This document shows, piece by piece, positions 38,401 to 51,200 of a stretch of DNA of 64,000 bases; position 1 is the first letter of the stretch, and each line of letters begins with the position of its first letter. Where the stretch lies: positions 7,068,001-7,132,000 of the forward strand of contig NC_060116.1 of the NCBI RefSeq assembly GCF_021155765.1, in the 5' to 3' direction. The notes below the pieces were generated by a model that saw only the letters and a program-made list of their open reading frames with translations, had not been told where the DNA came from and searched no databases. Source of the DNA: Diprion similis. Taxonomy: Eukaryota; Arthropoda; Insecta; Hymenoptera; Diprionidae. The translations under genes were made by a program, and so were the position numbers.

Positions 38401-41400
38401 TCAGTCGCTATCAGAGCCAACAGGGTTTATCTTTTTTCTTTTTTTCGCTTGCTTTGGTTTGATGATTTCTTCTTCCTGAAATACAAAGTAAACCCTTCAG
38501 ACTTGACTTAAATGCAATTTTCTGTCACAATGATGCATGCGGTTGGGATTTTTTGTCACAGTGACGTCCGTGTGAATTCGGTTACTTGGTGGCGATAAGG
38601 GTAATGCAAGGGCACTAGAATATGCGACGTATTTCGGAGACACATTACGTGACATTTTGGTGCAAAAATTTCGGCCGCAATGGATTCCCAAGAGACGAGT
38701 AAAAATGGCAAAAATGAATAAATATTATTCAACGAAAACATAGGTTCATTTCGCAAATCGGTGAACCGTTTGCAGTAAAATACGCAATGCATGTCTATAC
38801 TAGATTCGCAACTGAAATACTGCTCTCTACACTCAGCTTTTACTGCCCGAACTAAATTAGATACTTACGTAAATCAGTAAATGTTCATTTATTTTTAAAG
38901 TACTCACTTCACTACTCTGATCGCTACTTTCTGTAGTCCTATCTCGGGGCGGCGGACGTTTGGCAGCAGGTCTTTCTCTTGTACTGGCACCAGCTTTTCT
39001 ATGACCTCCTTTTCCTCCACCGCCGCTGCCTGTGTTGGCAGCATGTTTCCTTGGTGGAGGTGGGGGTGGTTCATTTTCTTCATTAACTTCAGCTAGCGCA
39101 AAGAGATCCCCAAAACTTTTACGTAAAGAATCACTGCTCGAAGCTTGTGCCTGCTGCAGTGCTCTCTGCATTCCATCTAACTGATAAAATTCCAATTCAG
39201 TTGACGATAGACAGTGCTGTCTGAGTTGGTCGAGGTGTCCTAGTACTTGTTCTCCTGTTGGGGGTCCTGACTGTTGCGCATGCTTAGCTGTTGTCCGCTT
39301 CCGCTTATTAGGGCTAGTCGCAGGATAGCGTGTACTCAATAAATTTGCTACTAATTCGCCCAATTTGTCTTCGTATTCGCGACACCAGTAGCGTAATGCA
39401 GCTACCACAAACATATCACCGTCAACGCTGTGCCGGCAAAAAAGCTGTCGTAATAGCTCCATTGTGGGTCTGTGAATACAAGAGACAATAAATATTAATT
39501 TATTAATTTCCTTCTATATCTATTTCAAGAGTGATTGACAACTTATAATCAATAGAATGAAAAAACAATCAAAATTTGATTGCAACTACTAACTTTTCTT
39601 GCTTTAGCATGAAAAGAATTGACGTTAACGCTTCTGCATGGTTTCGAAATTCGAGTTTTGGCAATATAGGTAACACAGACTCTATGGAAAAGTCGTGTGC
39701 AGCAATAAGCTGCCAGAAGCAATATTGCTCAAACGTTTCCCAATGTAGACTAGCCGTGAGAATGGTGGTAAATGATTCCTTTTTGAGCATTCTCAAGTGA
39801 CCTTGCATTATCTGACAAATTAAGTCCTGCAATTGACTGGCATCAACAGTTGATACCACTAGTTGTAATAGGTGTACGTTTCCGACAGCCACATTTTGAA
39901 ATCCCATGTAAACATCAGGGATTAAGTAACAGAGTAAGTGTATGTCGTCTTCGTGGCAAAGCTGTAATTGAAAATGATATAGACTTTGATGTGAGTTAAT
40001 CTTACAGTTTTAGGAAAGTCGCTTCTAGTTTTTATTAAATCAGTTCATATAATATATTTATAGTAAAGTGCCGCACCTTTAAATCCGCCAAAAGACATGC
40101 TTCTAATTTCTTTTCTCGTTCTGAGCAAAAATCCTTATACACTAACGCCTTAACGTCGTTCAACTCGTTACTGAAAAAGAAAAGAAAGTGATACCCAAAA
40201 GTACAGTAAATAAAGTTCTTGTCAAAGCTTAGTCAGCTACTTGAATTTCTTTCAAATCATGGACCACCCATCCTGATTTGGTGCGGTAAATATATTTAAA
40301 TTGTTCTTAAAAATCAAGTCTACTAACCTAGGCTCGCCTTCTCTCTTCTCTTCTTCTCTTCCCCACACTTTGAGAAAATACAAAAGTAAGTATCCAGTTC
40401 TTGGCTGGATAACTTGAACTTCTGCCAAAACTCTAGATAAGAGTTTTCTACGCTTGTCTTCTTCTTTACACAACTGAAATTGGTTTCTGTACATGACAAA
40501 TAACGGCGTGCTTATACTATCTGCCAAACTCTCGTCATTTAGATTATCTGCAGGAAATATCTGCGATGTCGTTTGTAAAAATAGAACTGTAGATATCGCT
40601 GATGCTAACGCAGGTAACGTTTCCGATTCGATTTCGTCTTCTATGACTAATTGAACTATCCTCTCCATAGCTTGGCACCTGCACACATAAATTAGGGGTA
40701 TAACTAAAAACAAAATCATATTCACCTATGAACTTATTACAAATCTCTTAAACAATTATTCATCTCATTGAAAAATGAATCGATAGCAAGGTTCAGTTTA
40801 AAATTGAATTTGAATGAACAATTTGCATTTGCAAGTGTAAAATATTTTTTGTAATATTTTGCTATGGTTCAATAAAAAGATTAATCGCTTAATAGTAAAT
40901 ATTTGCGCTAAAGGCTGGTATGAAGAGTAACTTACTTAGCCTCATTATCAGGTTCAAGATGTAAACTTTCAACCGCTACTCCCAGTTCTGGAGGTTCCAA
41001 CATAAAACTCAACTGCGGTACTACTTCCTTCTCTTCTTTTTTAACGACGCAATTGGCATTCCTTTGGTCATTTTTTAGTTTCACTTTGGCAAGTGGCATG
41101 TCATCCTCATCTTCTTCCTCCTCAATTTTTGTAATTATCCTGCCAAGTAGAATGAAGCACTTAATGAGTGAATGTGATTACAATAATATGAACAATGAAC
41201 TAAAAACATGTTCGAGTTATACAGATTGAATAGCTAACAGTCCAATGGTCTAACATGCATGCGCTAAAATTCTGAAGTAAAAGCAGTTATTTTGTCAGGT
41301 TGACCAACCGTCATAAGTTCAGATGACAGGCCGCCGCGATGTATGTAACTTCAACTGTCAACTGTCAAAATTTTTAAAGTTACATACATCGCGGCAACCT

Positions 41401-44400
41401 GTTATCTGAACTCGTAACGGTTGGTCAACCTGACGCAATAACTGCTGTTGCACTAGAATTTTTGCACATGCGAGTTACACCATTAGACTGTCAGCTACTT
41501 ACTCTGAATAACACATGCGATAAGACTGCGGGGAAACGTTGGGGAAAGACATGGATTAATTTGATCAATACAAATGCCCCACTTACTGTAATGGCATTTC
41601 TTCTTCCTCGTCACTAAAAGCTGGCTCATCTTGTCCCACATGATTGTTATCCAATGTATTTCCAGGTCCTTCCAGCATCAGCCCAGGACCAAGATCCTTA
41701 TTAAGTTCTTCCATTTTACCTGAATACATGGGGATTGGAAGCTTATTGCCTGGTCAAAAAGATTGTGCAAAAAACAGTGTTAGTAAGCAGTCGAGTGACA
41801 AATGAATATTCAAAATGGTAGTGCCAAAAAATTAGCTTTGACGTTATTCATTGTTAAAATTTTCGATGAAAATCAGTTCTGTTATCTAAAATAAGCTGGC
41901 AGTGATATTGATGTGGTAGCATGCATGCAGTATACAAATGACGATTACCTGGATCAGTATTGGGCGGTAGACAAAATTCTTTGAAAGTTTCCCGTATCTT
42001 AGTTCTCAATTCTCTGTCTAGTTTCGGGCTGTCAAATAATGGATACAGGCTAGGCAGCACACGCTTCTCTAAAATCTGCCTGAGTGAGGAGAAAATACCA
42101 CTTCTAACTTTCTCAGTCAACGCTGGGTAGAAATTTGGAATTATCTGAAATATGTACGTTCGCTTTAAGACGTTCAGGATCAAATGAAAAAACTGGGTAC
42201 GAAGGATTTGAGTATCAAATGTTTAACTTACCCTGCACAAAAAATCTAACAAAGTGGCAGTGACAGCAGGATGTGATCTCATGGAATTGTGCATCACTAG
42301 AATAGCTGGTTCTATGTTCATTATATTATCTTTTTCAGGTTCAAAAAATAGCCAATCGTAGAATAATGCCAATTTGGCATTACTTGCGGCGACGGTGGAT
42401 GTGCAGGTGGTGAATAGCCAACCGATCACTGCCCACCTTGGAATAATATCCGAGCACAAGAGTTCATTCGTTGGATGAATAACACCAACTATAAATCTAA
42501 TGAGGTCGCATCTGAGAGATTGAGACTCTGGGGTGGCCAAGTATTGTCGTTGGAACCAATCTTGATACCGCTTATGGTTGCCAAAACGCACTTGACTCGT
42601 TAAGAATACCAGCTTCCTCTCCATGTCAGGTGTCAATCTCGACTGTAAAAACCTTCTAGACGTTCTTGTTTGTAGAAGTTGCAATACACCGATGAAGTTT
42701 GGACATAAGGACTTTGGATTCAGCAACAGGTCTTTCCAGAGAGCTTCAATCTCGGGTATTCTTGCAACATTTTGTAACAGTCGAACCAAATCTCTGAAAA
42801 TAATATTTCATCGGATTATTTATTGGCAAGAGTTCTATGAAAATGACAGATAATTGTTCTACAGTCATATGAAATAGGAATGACAGTAATTTTAAATGAA
42901 ACTTGAGGCATGTTATAATATATTGTGGCATTTTAAAGTTTTTTTCAGATTGTAAAATATGAAAATTTTTATAATTACGAGATATTTAAGAATAAAGCAT
43001 ATAATTGGTTGAATGAAACATTTGAATCTGATTACCTGCCAATCACTAAACAGTCGGCACACCTTTCTCTGATCAAAGATACCATAAACGAGACTTCCTT
43101 CTGCCTAAGAGTAGCTAAATGTGGAGCAGTGTGGTCCTCGATTAAACGTAGATAAGTATAGACAATTGAGGCAACCAAGAATGGGAATTTATCTAGCCAC
43201 GGTCGGTTCTCTTGAAATATGTCCAAGAGAGCATCGACCAGAAATAGATTTCTCACTGACGTATCTCCGCCAGCAGCATGCCTCAATAAACTCGAACAAA
43301 GGTTGTCGACATTTGTGACACTTGTTCTTATCATTTCCCTGAGAAGCCATAACAACTGACTTCTTGCTGTATCGTGAAGGCGTAAATATCGTTCCAGTAC
43401 TAATTGGTTGAGGTGACCTAATACAATGGCTAAACCATCTCTCGTAATAAGGGTCAAGTCACGATAACTTTTTGCTGCGTTGGGTGGCTCGGTCAGAATA
43501 ACTACTAAGAGTCCCAAAGACACTTCTTCGTGAGTCTTATCCTTGCACACTGCATTATTCAGGCTATCGTGGGCTTCTTTCTCGGAGAGTCCCGAAATTA
43601 GGTTTTGCAAAATTGTGTAGCAGCGCTCGAACTTCTGTTGAAAAGATCAGTCCATTAAATTACTAAATGTCATATTCATCAATGATACATCAAGGTGACA
43701 AAAGCACGATAAATTTTGGGTTTTCCTGACATGCATTAGGTGTTAAAATATTGCATTCGCCGCGTACCCAGGTAAACATTCTTTAATTATTAAAGTTAAA
43801 AATTTCGAACTTGTAAGATGCACTCTTCATCATGTTATGTATGTAAACTTAGTCAGCAGCTGTGTGTTTAAATGTTCTGTTGGAATGAAGTAGAGACACG
43901 GCAGTACATACACTTGTTTAAATCTAATAATTAGTAGTTTGGTATTCAAACAGCATGATGAATTTTTATAGGGAGTTGGATTTATTTTCACTGACCAAAT
44001 ACTACACTCATTGTTAAATTCTTGTCACCGACTCTGTTTAGTAATTCAAAAAATGTTCTTCCGAATTGCGACTGTTTCGATTGTCGTTTATTTTTTTTGT
44101 TCTTAGAACAGTTTATAGTAATGAAATATGTATTTTTTGTTTTTTCTTTTCTTATATACACAACCTTTGCCTGTGGGATAATTATTTTCATCTACGATGA
44201 CATAAATCAGTCACAGTCGATTTAAATTCCCCGCGAAAATAGGTATTTAGTAACAGGTGGCGCCGCGTGCGGCCGCTTCCGCAAACACGGGACCGTCACA
44301 ACAATGGCTGACTTCGCATTTGATACGTATCCAGGGATTATTTAAAATATTAATATTACCTCTTCCAAGTCGTCCTTGTTCTCGATGCATGAGGTGTAGA

Positions 44401-44434
44401 AGAGCCTAGAGGCGGTCGCTTTCGTTTGGTCCAT
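38401..44434 (-). CDS. IntS3: Integrator complex subunit 3 (INTS3), complete, 11 coding exons
   Basis: Exons (minus strand) are 44360-44434, 43036-43634, 42232-42793, 41949-42144, 41587-41749, 40936-41139, 40328-40678, 40077-40170, 39594-39961, 38908-39469 and 38401-38475. All joins are GT-AG and in phase, giving 1082 aa against about 1043 in human. INTS3 is a helical-repeat scaffold of Integrator, which cleaves snRNA and promoter-proximal Pol II transcripts, and of the SOSS single-strand-DNA complex in repair. Diagnostic stretches are [64 protein letters not shown] and [13 protein letters not shown]. The middle holds an acidic linker (EEEEDEDD, exon 6). The C-terminal tail is disordered, with PPPPPP, a Gly run, the basic cluster AKKRKK (likely nuclear localisation) and the terminal acidic SDSD, which needs the small last exon. 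The start [11 protein letters not shown] was chosen over upstream in-frame codons because it fits the family's short N-terminus; the extension is Arg-rich UTR-like sequence. Confidence 0.96.
41233..41495. mobile_element. 263-bp palindromic MITE-like (foldback) element in an INTS3 intron
   Basis: Two arms of about 117 bp (41233-41350 and 41379-41495) are imperfect inverted copies around a 28-bp loop. Matching stretches include CAGGTTGACCAACCG against CGGTTGGTCAACCTG, and GCGATGTATGTAACT against AGTTACATACATCGC. The outer ends GCTAACAGT and ACTGTCAGC are flanked by TA on both sides (41231-41232, 41496-41497). A TA target duplication is typical of Tc1/mariner-derived elements. It has no coding capacity and lies between exons 5 and 6. 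Confidence 0.85.
44255..44263 (+). promoter_or_regulatory. CTCF-core-like motif AGGTGGCGC in INTS3 intron 1
   Basis: AGGTGGCGC matches the AGRKGGCRS core of the conserved CTCF binding motif; the bases 5' of it match poorly. It lies in a GC-rich patch about 100 bp beyond the first coding exon. A single short match is weak evidence. Confidence 0.25.
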
Positions 44435-44652
44435 CGTTGGCCTTTCCGTGCGCGAGCACTCGCTCAAAGGTCTTCCACGCGCGAGGCCTGCCCTGCCTGC
44501 CTGCCGTTTCCTCCGAGCATCGTGTCTGTTTATTCCTCGTCCTCGGGAGTCGTGAAACGTTTCGATGCGATTGCGCATTGATACACTCCGTTTCCCTGCC
44601 TTGCTTCGCTGCGTGACGCGGTCTCAACCGGGGGAACAAAATAGTGCGTTTT

Positions 44653-44662
44653 ACGCATGCGC
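44653..44662. promoter_or_regulatory. NRF1-like palindrome upstream of INTS3
   Basis: ACGCATGCGC lies about 220 bp upstream of the INTS3 start codon in a GC-rich region and resembles the NRF1 half-palindrome (GCGCATGCGC). Such sites are frequent at TATA-less housekeeping promoters. Motif reading only. Confidence 0.35.
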
Positions 44663-46404
44663 AGTTGTAGGATTCACTACATATTCAGCGCTTGTTGGCT
44701 CGCGATCTCAACTCCCTAAAGCCCCAGCTGCCCCCCATAGGCCCCTTCACTCCCCCCTCGAACCCCCCGCCAAGTTCATTGTTGCCTGAACCGAGAATGC
44801 GATCTCGTGCAAATTCGAGTACACCTCGCGTTCTCGTCTCCTTCATCATCATTTCCGTCTTTCTGTCGTTCCGCATTTGCATCGTTACATTTCTCTTTGT
44901 ATTCGGTCGTCTCCTTTTAACTTTTTCGTTTCACCTTTTATCTTTATGTGTTGTATGCACATTACTCACGTATTAGATGCCTGCGTTTACCGCTTGACCG
45001 GACTTAACGTACTACCTGTAAAACCATATACTTCCGATTTCTCATAAACATGTAAGCTATAGAATTGTTAACAATAAAGTTTTTCTCGCGCAGCCCTTTC
45101 CAAACCTTTCAACGTTGCTACGCGGCCGATACAGCTCTTGATACTAGAACAATTTAATTATTTTTTTCACCGTATCTCGGTCTTATAAATCTACCGGCCG
45201 GGCAGCCGATAGTCACGAGGTCACTTCCGGTTTTCCTGTATTAATTATCACAGGTTCAATCTTACATCGAAATAACACAAATCTACTAAATGTTACTATA
45301 GAGAATTTCCACGTGTATTCAGTCTCTATACAATTTTAAACGCACCACAATGAATGTGCATGCAATTCGTTATCATCTTTGAAATATAACCCGTACACGC
45401 GGTTTGGCCATTAGGAAATTCGGATGGTTGGTTGCGTAGATTTTTTCATCATCTGCGTATAAATCACTGTCAGCTGTGATGCTATTCACTAAAATGCTTC
45501 GAGTATTCCTTACCGAGAAAAAATTTGTCTCAAATGGCGCATAGAATACACGTTCGATTTCAACTCCTTTTTTGGATGCGATGAAAAGCGGCGAAGAGCG
45601 AAGAGCAAACAGACTTCGGCAGCTGCAGGTCAACTTATGTATGATATTCACATCATGTGGTTTACAGGTACTCTTCCATGCCGTTTCGAATTCTTTAAAG
45701 CTCGATTTAAAGCACATCCAATTAAAACAAACGACAGATGATCCCAAGCGTTGAAGAAATCACCATGTAGGGTGGAAAATTTAGTATTTGATAGATATTA
45801 CACATTATACGTCATAAACGTAATGCGATCGAACATTTCATCGCTTGCCGTATACCGTGTAAAAGTTGATCAAACAAAGACTTCTGCAGGCGTTGGAATG
45901 TGAGTTCCACATTTTCACAATGTGCACCATGTAGCGAGTTTGAGTGTGTAGGACAGATTAATTGCCCGTCACATTTTCCCCAGTCCCTAACTAGTATGCC
46001 CTACATTTATATGACTTAACGAAACGTTTGATTATCAATAGATTCACGTGAAATTTATTTATTGCATTTGCATTGTAATGCGAAACACTTTCCGCTATAA
46101 TGTTTATCAGTTAGAATATATTCACCGACTTTCGATACCTTTATACTCAGAATTTGACTACTTAATCAACTTTTGCGTTATTAATCGTACAAATCTCCGA
46201 TGTATTTATAAGTAATTACAATTTGAGGTCAGACCTACCGGCAGTTATCACTTATCGAACAGGGACTGTGCGTCTCACGTCTGACTGCACAATGGGCAGA
46301 ACCACTTCTGTCGATCTCGTTATTAGTAAGAATTTTTGGGAAACCGGGGCGTACAGCTATTTACTTTACTCGTGTCATTCACTGATATGATAGGAATGCG
46401 GTTC

Positions 46405-46832
46405 GATTGTACAGAACAATTGGTCTACATAGTATGTTCTACAGACTCGTTTCTACAGAAATATTTTTTTCTACGGAATATTTTTGTTTGAAAAGGAATT
46501 CGAAATTCACGTCAGAAATAATTCCACATCAATTATTCTACGAACATTCCAAGTAATCATTAAATCGTAAAAATAATATTTTTAATCGTCAATTTCGTAT
46601 ATTTTTATTTCATTCAATTTAATTTCATCTAATTTAATTTTAATTATTTATGTTGAATTTATTTGTGTGTTGAATGTGCGCTGTGTCGAACTGGTATTGT
46701 GTTGAATGTGTGAAACTAGAAAACTATTCCGTAGAAAAATATTGTGTCAAAAAATTCCGTAGGAAAATGTTCTGTTGACGATATTCTGTAGAACGTTTCC
46801 TCTGTAAAACTGATTTCTGTAAAATCGATCTT
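46405..46832. repeat. Diverged inverted repeat (foldback-like)
   Basis: The segment near 46405-46490 is an imperfect inverted copy of 46735-46832. Shared pieces in inverted orientation include GTTCTACAGA, CGATTNTACAGAA and TTTCTACGGAATA. A very AT-rich spacer of about 250 bp separates the arms. It may be an old non-autonomous transposon. No clear target duplication was found. Confidence 0.45.
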
Positions 46833-48268
46833 CCTATATAGGAAAGTAATACAGAGCCATGCAGGTACGCGTGTGACCTATAAATTAATGAATACATTGT
46901 AAAATACATTTTTAGTATTAATATATTTATTACAACGATGCCAGATTCATACAAATAAATTATGACCGGAATTTTTTATGTTTATCTGTATAATAATACG
47001 TTTCAAACTTCGAATTGATGCTATACTTTTTATACTAATTGCAACTACCGCGATTACTGGTGAAATTAACACATCTGCGTCTTCAGGATTGTAGAGTATT
47101 GATATTTTTACGTTTTGCATCTCGAATAATTCAGCCTTATCCCTTTTGTCGGTACCCGATTTCTTAACGACCAACGCATTTGGATTGTATGCTTATCATT
47201 AGTCGTTAAGGCCAGGAATACAGGAGTGCTTGATTTAACAGCGAACTGTGGTTATTTCAAGGCATGAGACCCCTGTATATTCTCCAAGGCTTCTGCATAT
47301 TTTTTAAATAATTCCTAAAAACAAGTAGCGTAGGCACCCCTGTTTGTGTAATTGTGTTTATATTCATTGTCAGACTTGTCTTAAACGTGTGGATAAGTAT
47401 TATGCACGTACAGATGAATGCATGAAACACTACATAGGCAAGTAACGGTGCGGTACTTCATTCAAAATCGTATAACGACATTTTTATATCTCCAATTACG
47501 AGATATTGTAAATGCATCGATCGGTCTGACGTCTATTTATTTATACAGCATACATTCATTATAATTCAATAAATCGTACAAATATGGTAGAAAACGGGAG
47601 CTATATATGTACCCAATACATTGTTTATACTAAATTTGCTGCACATATTGTTCATTGACCTATAGTGCAATAGTCCCGATTGCAACCCGCATAACGCGCG
47701 GATATAAAAATGATTTTCCGCTGAGTATTCCACATTAATTGACTCGCGATATCGCGGTTGAATAAACACTTTTGTAGATTTTTCGGATTTGTTGTTTCAC
47801 CGAGCAATTAATTTTATCCCCTTGAATAAATCGAGCGAAGGTATACGCTACAGCGCTATTCTCACGCAATGGTAATATATTACGTATTATTAAGAATAAG
47901 GGAAAAATCACGAAAGTTGCGTAGATAAGTGACCAAAAGTAGATGTGTCAACCTAATAACAGTTATGCTCGCACGTGCTATATAACTAAGAATTTTATGG
48001 TGAGAGAGTGGAATCATTGCGGAATGGTGAAGAACGCTTCGAACTCGCCTATAATATTTCCTATATAGTATGTTATATCAATTGAAATAATTCGTCGTAT
48101 CCCTGCGGCCACCGTGCAAGTGATTATACGCGGTGTTTGTAAAAGTCTCTAATTGTAAGACGTGTACGACGGATATGGGATAAAGGGCAAAGATAAACGA
48201 CGGGAATATCCTAAACCGTCCGCAGGGATCTAGAATACGTTGAAGAAGAAATCGTTTGCCACGTTTTG

Positions 48269-51200
48269 TTACGACTTTCCTTTCTTGAAGCGCTGTCTTG
48301 CCTGAGCTTTACTATATTTCGGATGCTTGTCTCTGTCTTCATTGCTCATCTGCTCCTGCTGCGACTCTTCCGGTTCTTCCTTGCTGCCCTCCTGCAGGAG
48401 ATCCACCGGCGGCTCAAGCAGCGACCGTCTTTGACATTTTACGAAATAACGGCAACCCTTCGCGATCCCAAATCCGAGCATGGCGATGGCGATGGTAAGC
48501 AGAGCCATCAGTAAAGGGTGCTAAGTGCAGATATTTAATAGTTGAAGAAATTTTGATCCGGTTATTCAAAGTTGCAGGTTTGAAGGGAATATTTGATTAT
48601 TGCTCGCTGACGAGCTTTTTTCTAAATTCATTTAAAAATGGACGTGCCGATTGTGAGTTATATTTTACTTCCTGTATAGCCTATAGGTAGTCCATTATTT
48701 TCGAAGAGCCGGAATGTACATATAGAGTGAGACTTTTCGGTTTTACAATTCAAATTGGGAACGAAATAAATTCTCAGCTATAAAACAGATCACCGATTCA
48801 CACATTTCATCTATTGTTTTAATAGGCCGTTGCGAGCACCGACATGATAAATATTCGCATCGAAATGTATTCCCTGCGTGTAATGTAGATGCTTGAGTAT
48901 CAGCGGCAACTTGACATGGTAGATTGTTTTGCTTTGCAGATGATTGAGACGATTGAATCGCGATTCAAAAACAAAGCCTGCGCCCATAGCATAAAATAAA
49001 TATCACGAGGAATAATGCAGTAGACATGGCGAACGAACCCGACTAATTCTAATTGAAATTGTATTTTCATTGCTCGTACATTGTGCAAGCTATAGGTACG
49101 TACGAGTACGCCTGTGAAAGTGTGACAATTTGATCGATTACCTATAGAATGTATATGTACATGTAGAACTTGATACAGGGCAGCTCGTTACCCGGTAATC
49201 AAGTTGACAATCAGAATAGATTACTTTTCAATGCGTTCACACAATTTCGATAATATATGTATATATATTAATATTAGACTGTATCAAAAAAATTGACTAT
49301 TTTTTTTTTTTAATGGTATACTGAAAATATTGTTCAAGATGACGAAAAAGAAATACCACAAAAATTTCAGATTTTAATATTGATATTTAGAGGTGCCTCA
49401 TCGCGATTTTCTACTTTCCATAAGAATAACATGGCAAAAATGGTTCTTGCTCCTTGCGATTTTTATAACTAGATAACGACGCGTCGTACAGAAAATTCAA
49501 AAACATGTTTTTGTAGGAAATTGAACGTTCTACAAAAAAGGTCTCTTGTCATTTTACGATAAGTCTACTCCTTCAAAAGTTATTCGAGGTCAAACATCAG
49601 CAAAGGACCTCTTCGTTCAAACCTCCGGGAGTGCTAACTATTAAACGGGGAAAAACGCATGCAAGATCGGATGCGGAATAACGCTGCGTTATAATAAGGC
49701 CAAGTATTACGCAATAGCTCAGTAGCGAATGTTGAACACTGTAATAGTTTCTTTTTAAATCGATTACATACACGCTCAGCCGTTAAACTGTGAAGATCGT
49801 ACACTCACACTTCTGACATGACTGAAATGCACATAGCAAACGAATATTTTTCTATTTCCAGGTCTGCTGTTTCAAAGTTTTTTCAAATCTGGTTTCTCTT
49901 CGTACGCGTTTTATTATACTAACGTGCTGAAAAAATTTGCAAATCTATGAACATCTGCATATACGTAGCAATATATTATCTTTGACATCGTTACACGTAA
50001 GCTACCTCAGAAATTGTCAGATGAAATTTACTCCGGTAAATTATTATCTCTGATCATAAGTAATGATGTGTTATTTCAGAAGAATTGTAAATTCAAAGAG
50101 AAAATTGGTCGAGAGATTGAAATGATTCATTTACATATATACATATATATATACAAATAGATTGCTCGAACTATAATTGAGCTAATCACGCGTGATTTGA
50201 TCTACGACATGTCGTTGTCCAAAGCTATATGAGCAGTAAATTTCTCACATATAGCATCAATATACGTAGACGATGCTGCAAAGTTGTGAATCATCGATTT
50301 GATTTAATTAGGGTAGAGACTTGATCTCATCACTATCTACGCATAGCAATATCACTTTATACCGGTGGAAGAGAGATGAAGATATCCACGTATTATTCTC
50401 TGCACGCCACATGCAATTCAACATATAGATAGATAGCCGTATATAACGTATACATTTACATAAATGTATATGACTTATTAATCTCTCTCAAGAAGTGCGC
50501 GCTGTCTGCGTAAGCATGTCTTTATCATTCAAGTGATTTTATACACGCGTTCAATCTGCGGAGAGGGTACATCATCGCACGTGTTCGCAGTAAGCTTGAG
50601 TTACGAACTTCCGAGTCACGGGAATAAAAGGGAACAACTATCAGCTTGAGTAATAACTGTGACAACAAGCCGTCAAACATCGTCTAGATAAATTTAGGAC
50701 CGAGGTCGTTGTTTTACCTACCGTTAAGGTCGGTTTGTTAGTGAAGACGTAATCGGCAATCACCACGATGACACCCAGTATTATTCCCACCCCAGCACCC
50801 AACCAAGGTATCTGTTGGTCGGCTGAAATGATTATGCAAAGCTAGTCATATCGGAAATCTAACTTAAATTGTGTAATTCATTTGCAGTATCCGCGCAGAA
50901 GTTCATAAGCATCGAATTACGAGGAAAGTTTATTCTCGTTCTATACTAAAACCGAGAATCAAAATGCCACATGATAAAAAGGCCTGAACGTAAAGTGAAA
51001 TTATTTCACAAGACTCGTGAGGCAGAGATGTGATACTTTTGGGAAGTATTTACGCTGCGTGAATGTAGTTTAAAATCCAGACTAACTTTTCAAGAATTGA
51101 TACACAAACGGAGACATAATTATTTACGTCAAGTGGTGCATTCTTATACCTCTCCTATCTTTGATGAGCTGCTTCGAAGCCCTTTTCATGGCGTCTAGAA

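Larger units (their letters stand above)
44435..48268. other. INTS3 promoter side and spacer before the TPR gene
   Basis: The first 400 bp are GC-rich and should contain the INTS3 promoter. The rest is AT-rich. A 124-codon open frame on the minus strand (45373-45747) has no family signature and starts from a non-ATG codon. A probable foldback structure lies at 46405-46832. Confidence 0.55.

Noticed and set aside
45373-45747. 124-codon minus-strand open frame
   Set aside because: Starts at a non-ATG codon, has no family signature, overlaps a plus-strand open frame, and shows no splice context.
48266-48514. Plus-strand open frames opposite the last TPR exon
   Set aside because: Shadows of the minus-strand exon, which has splice and frame support.
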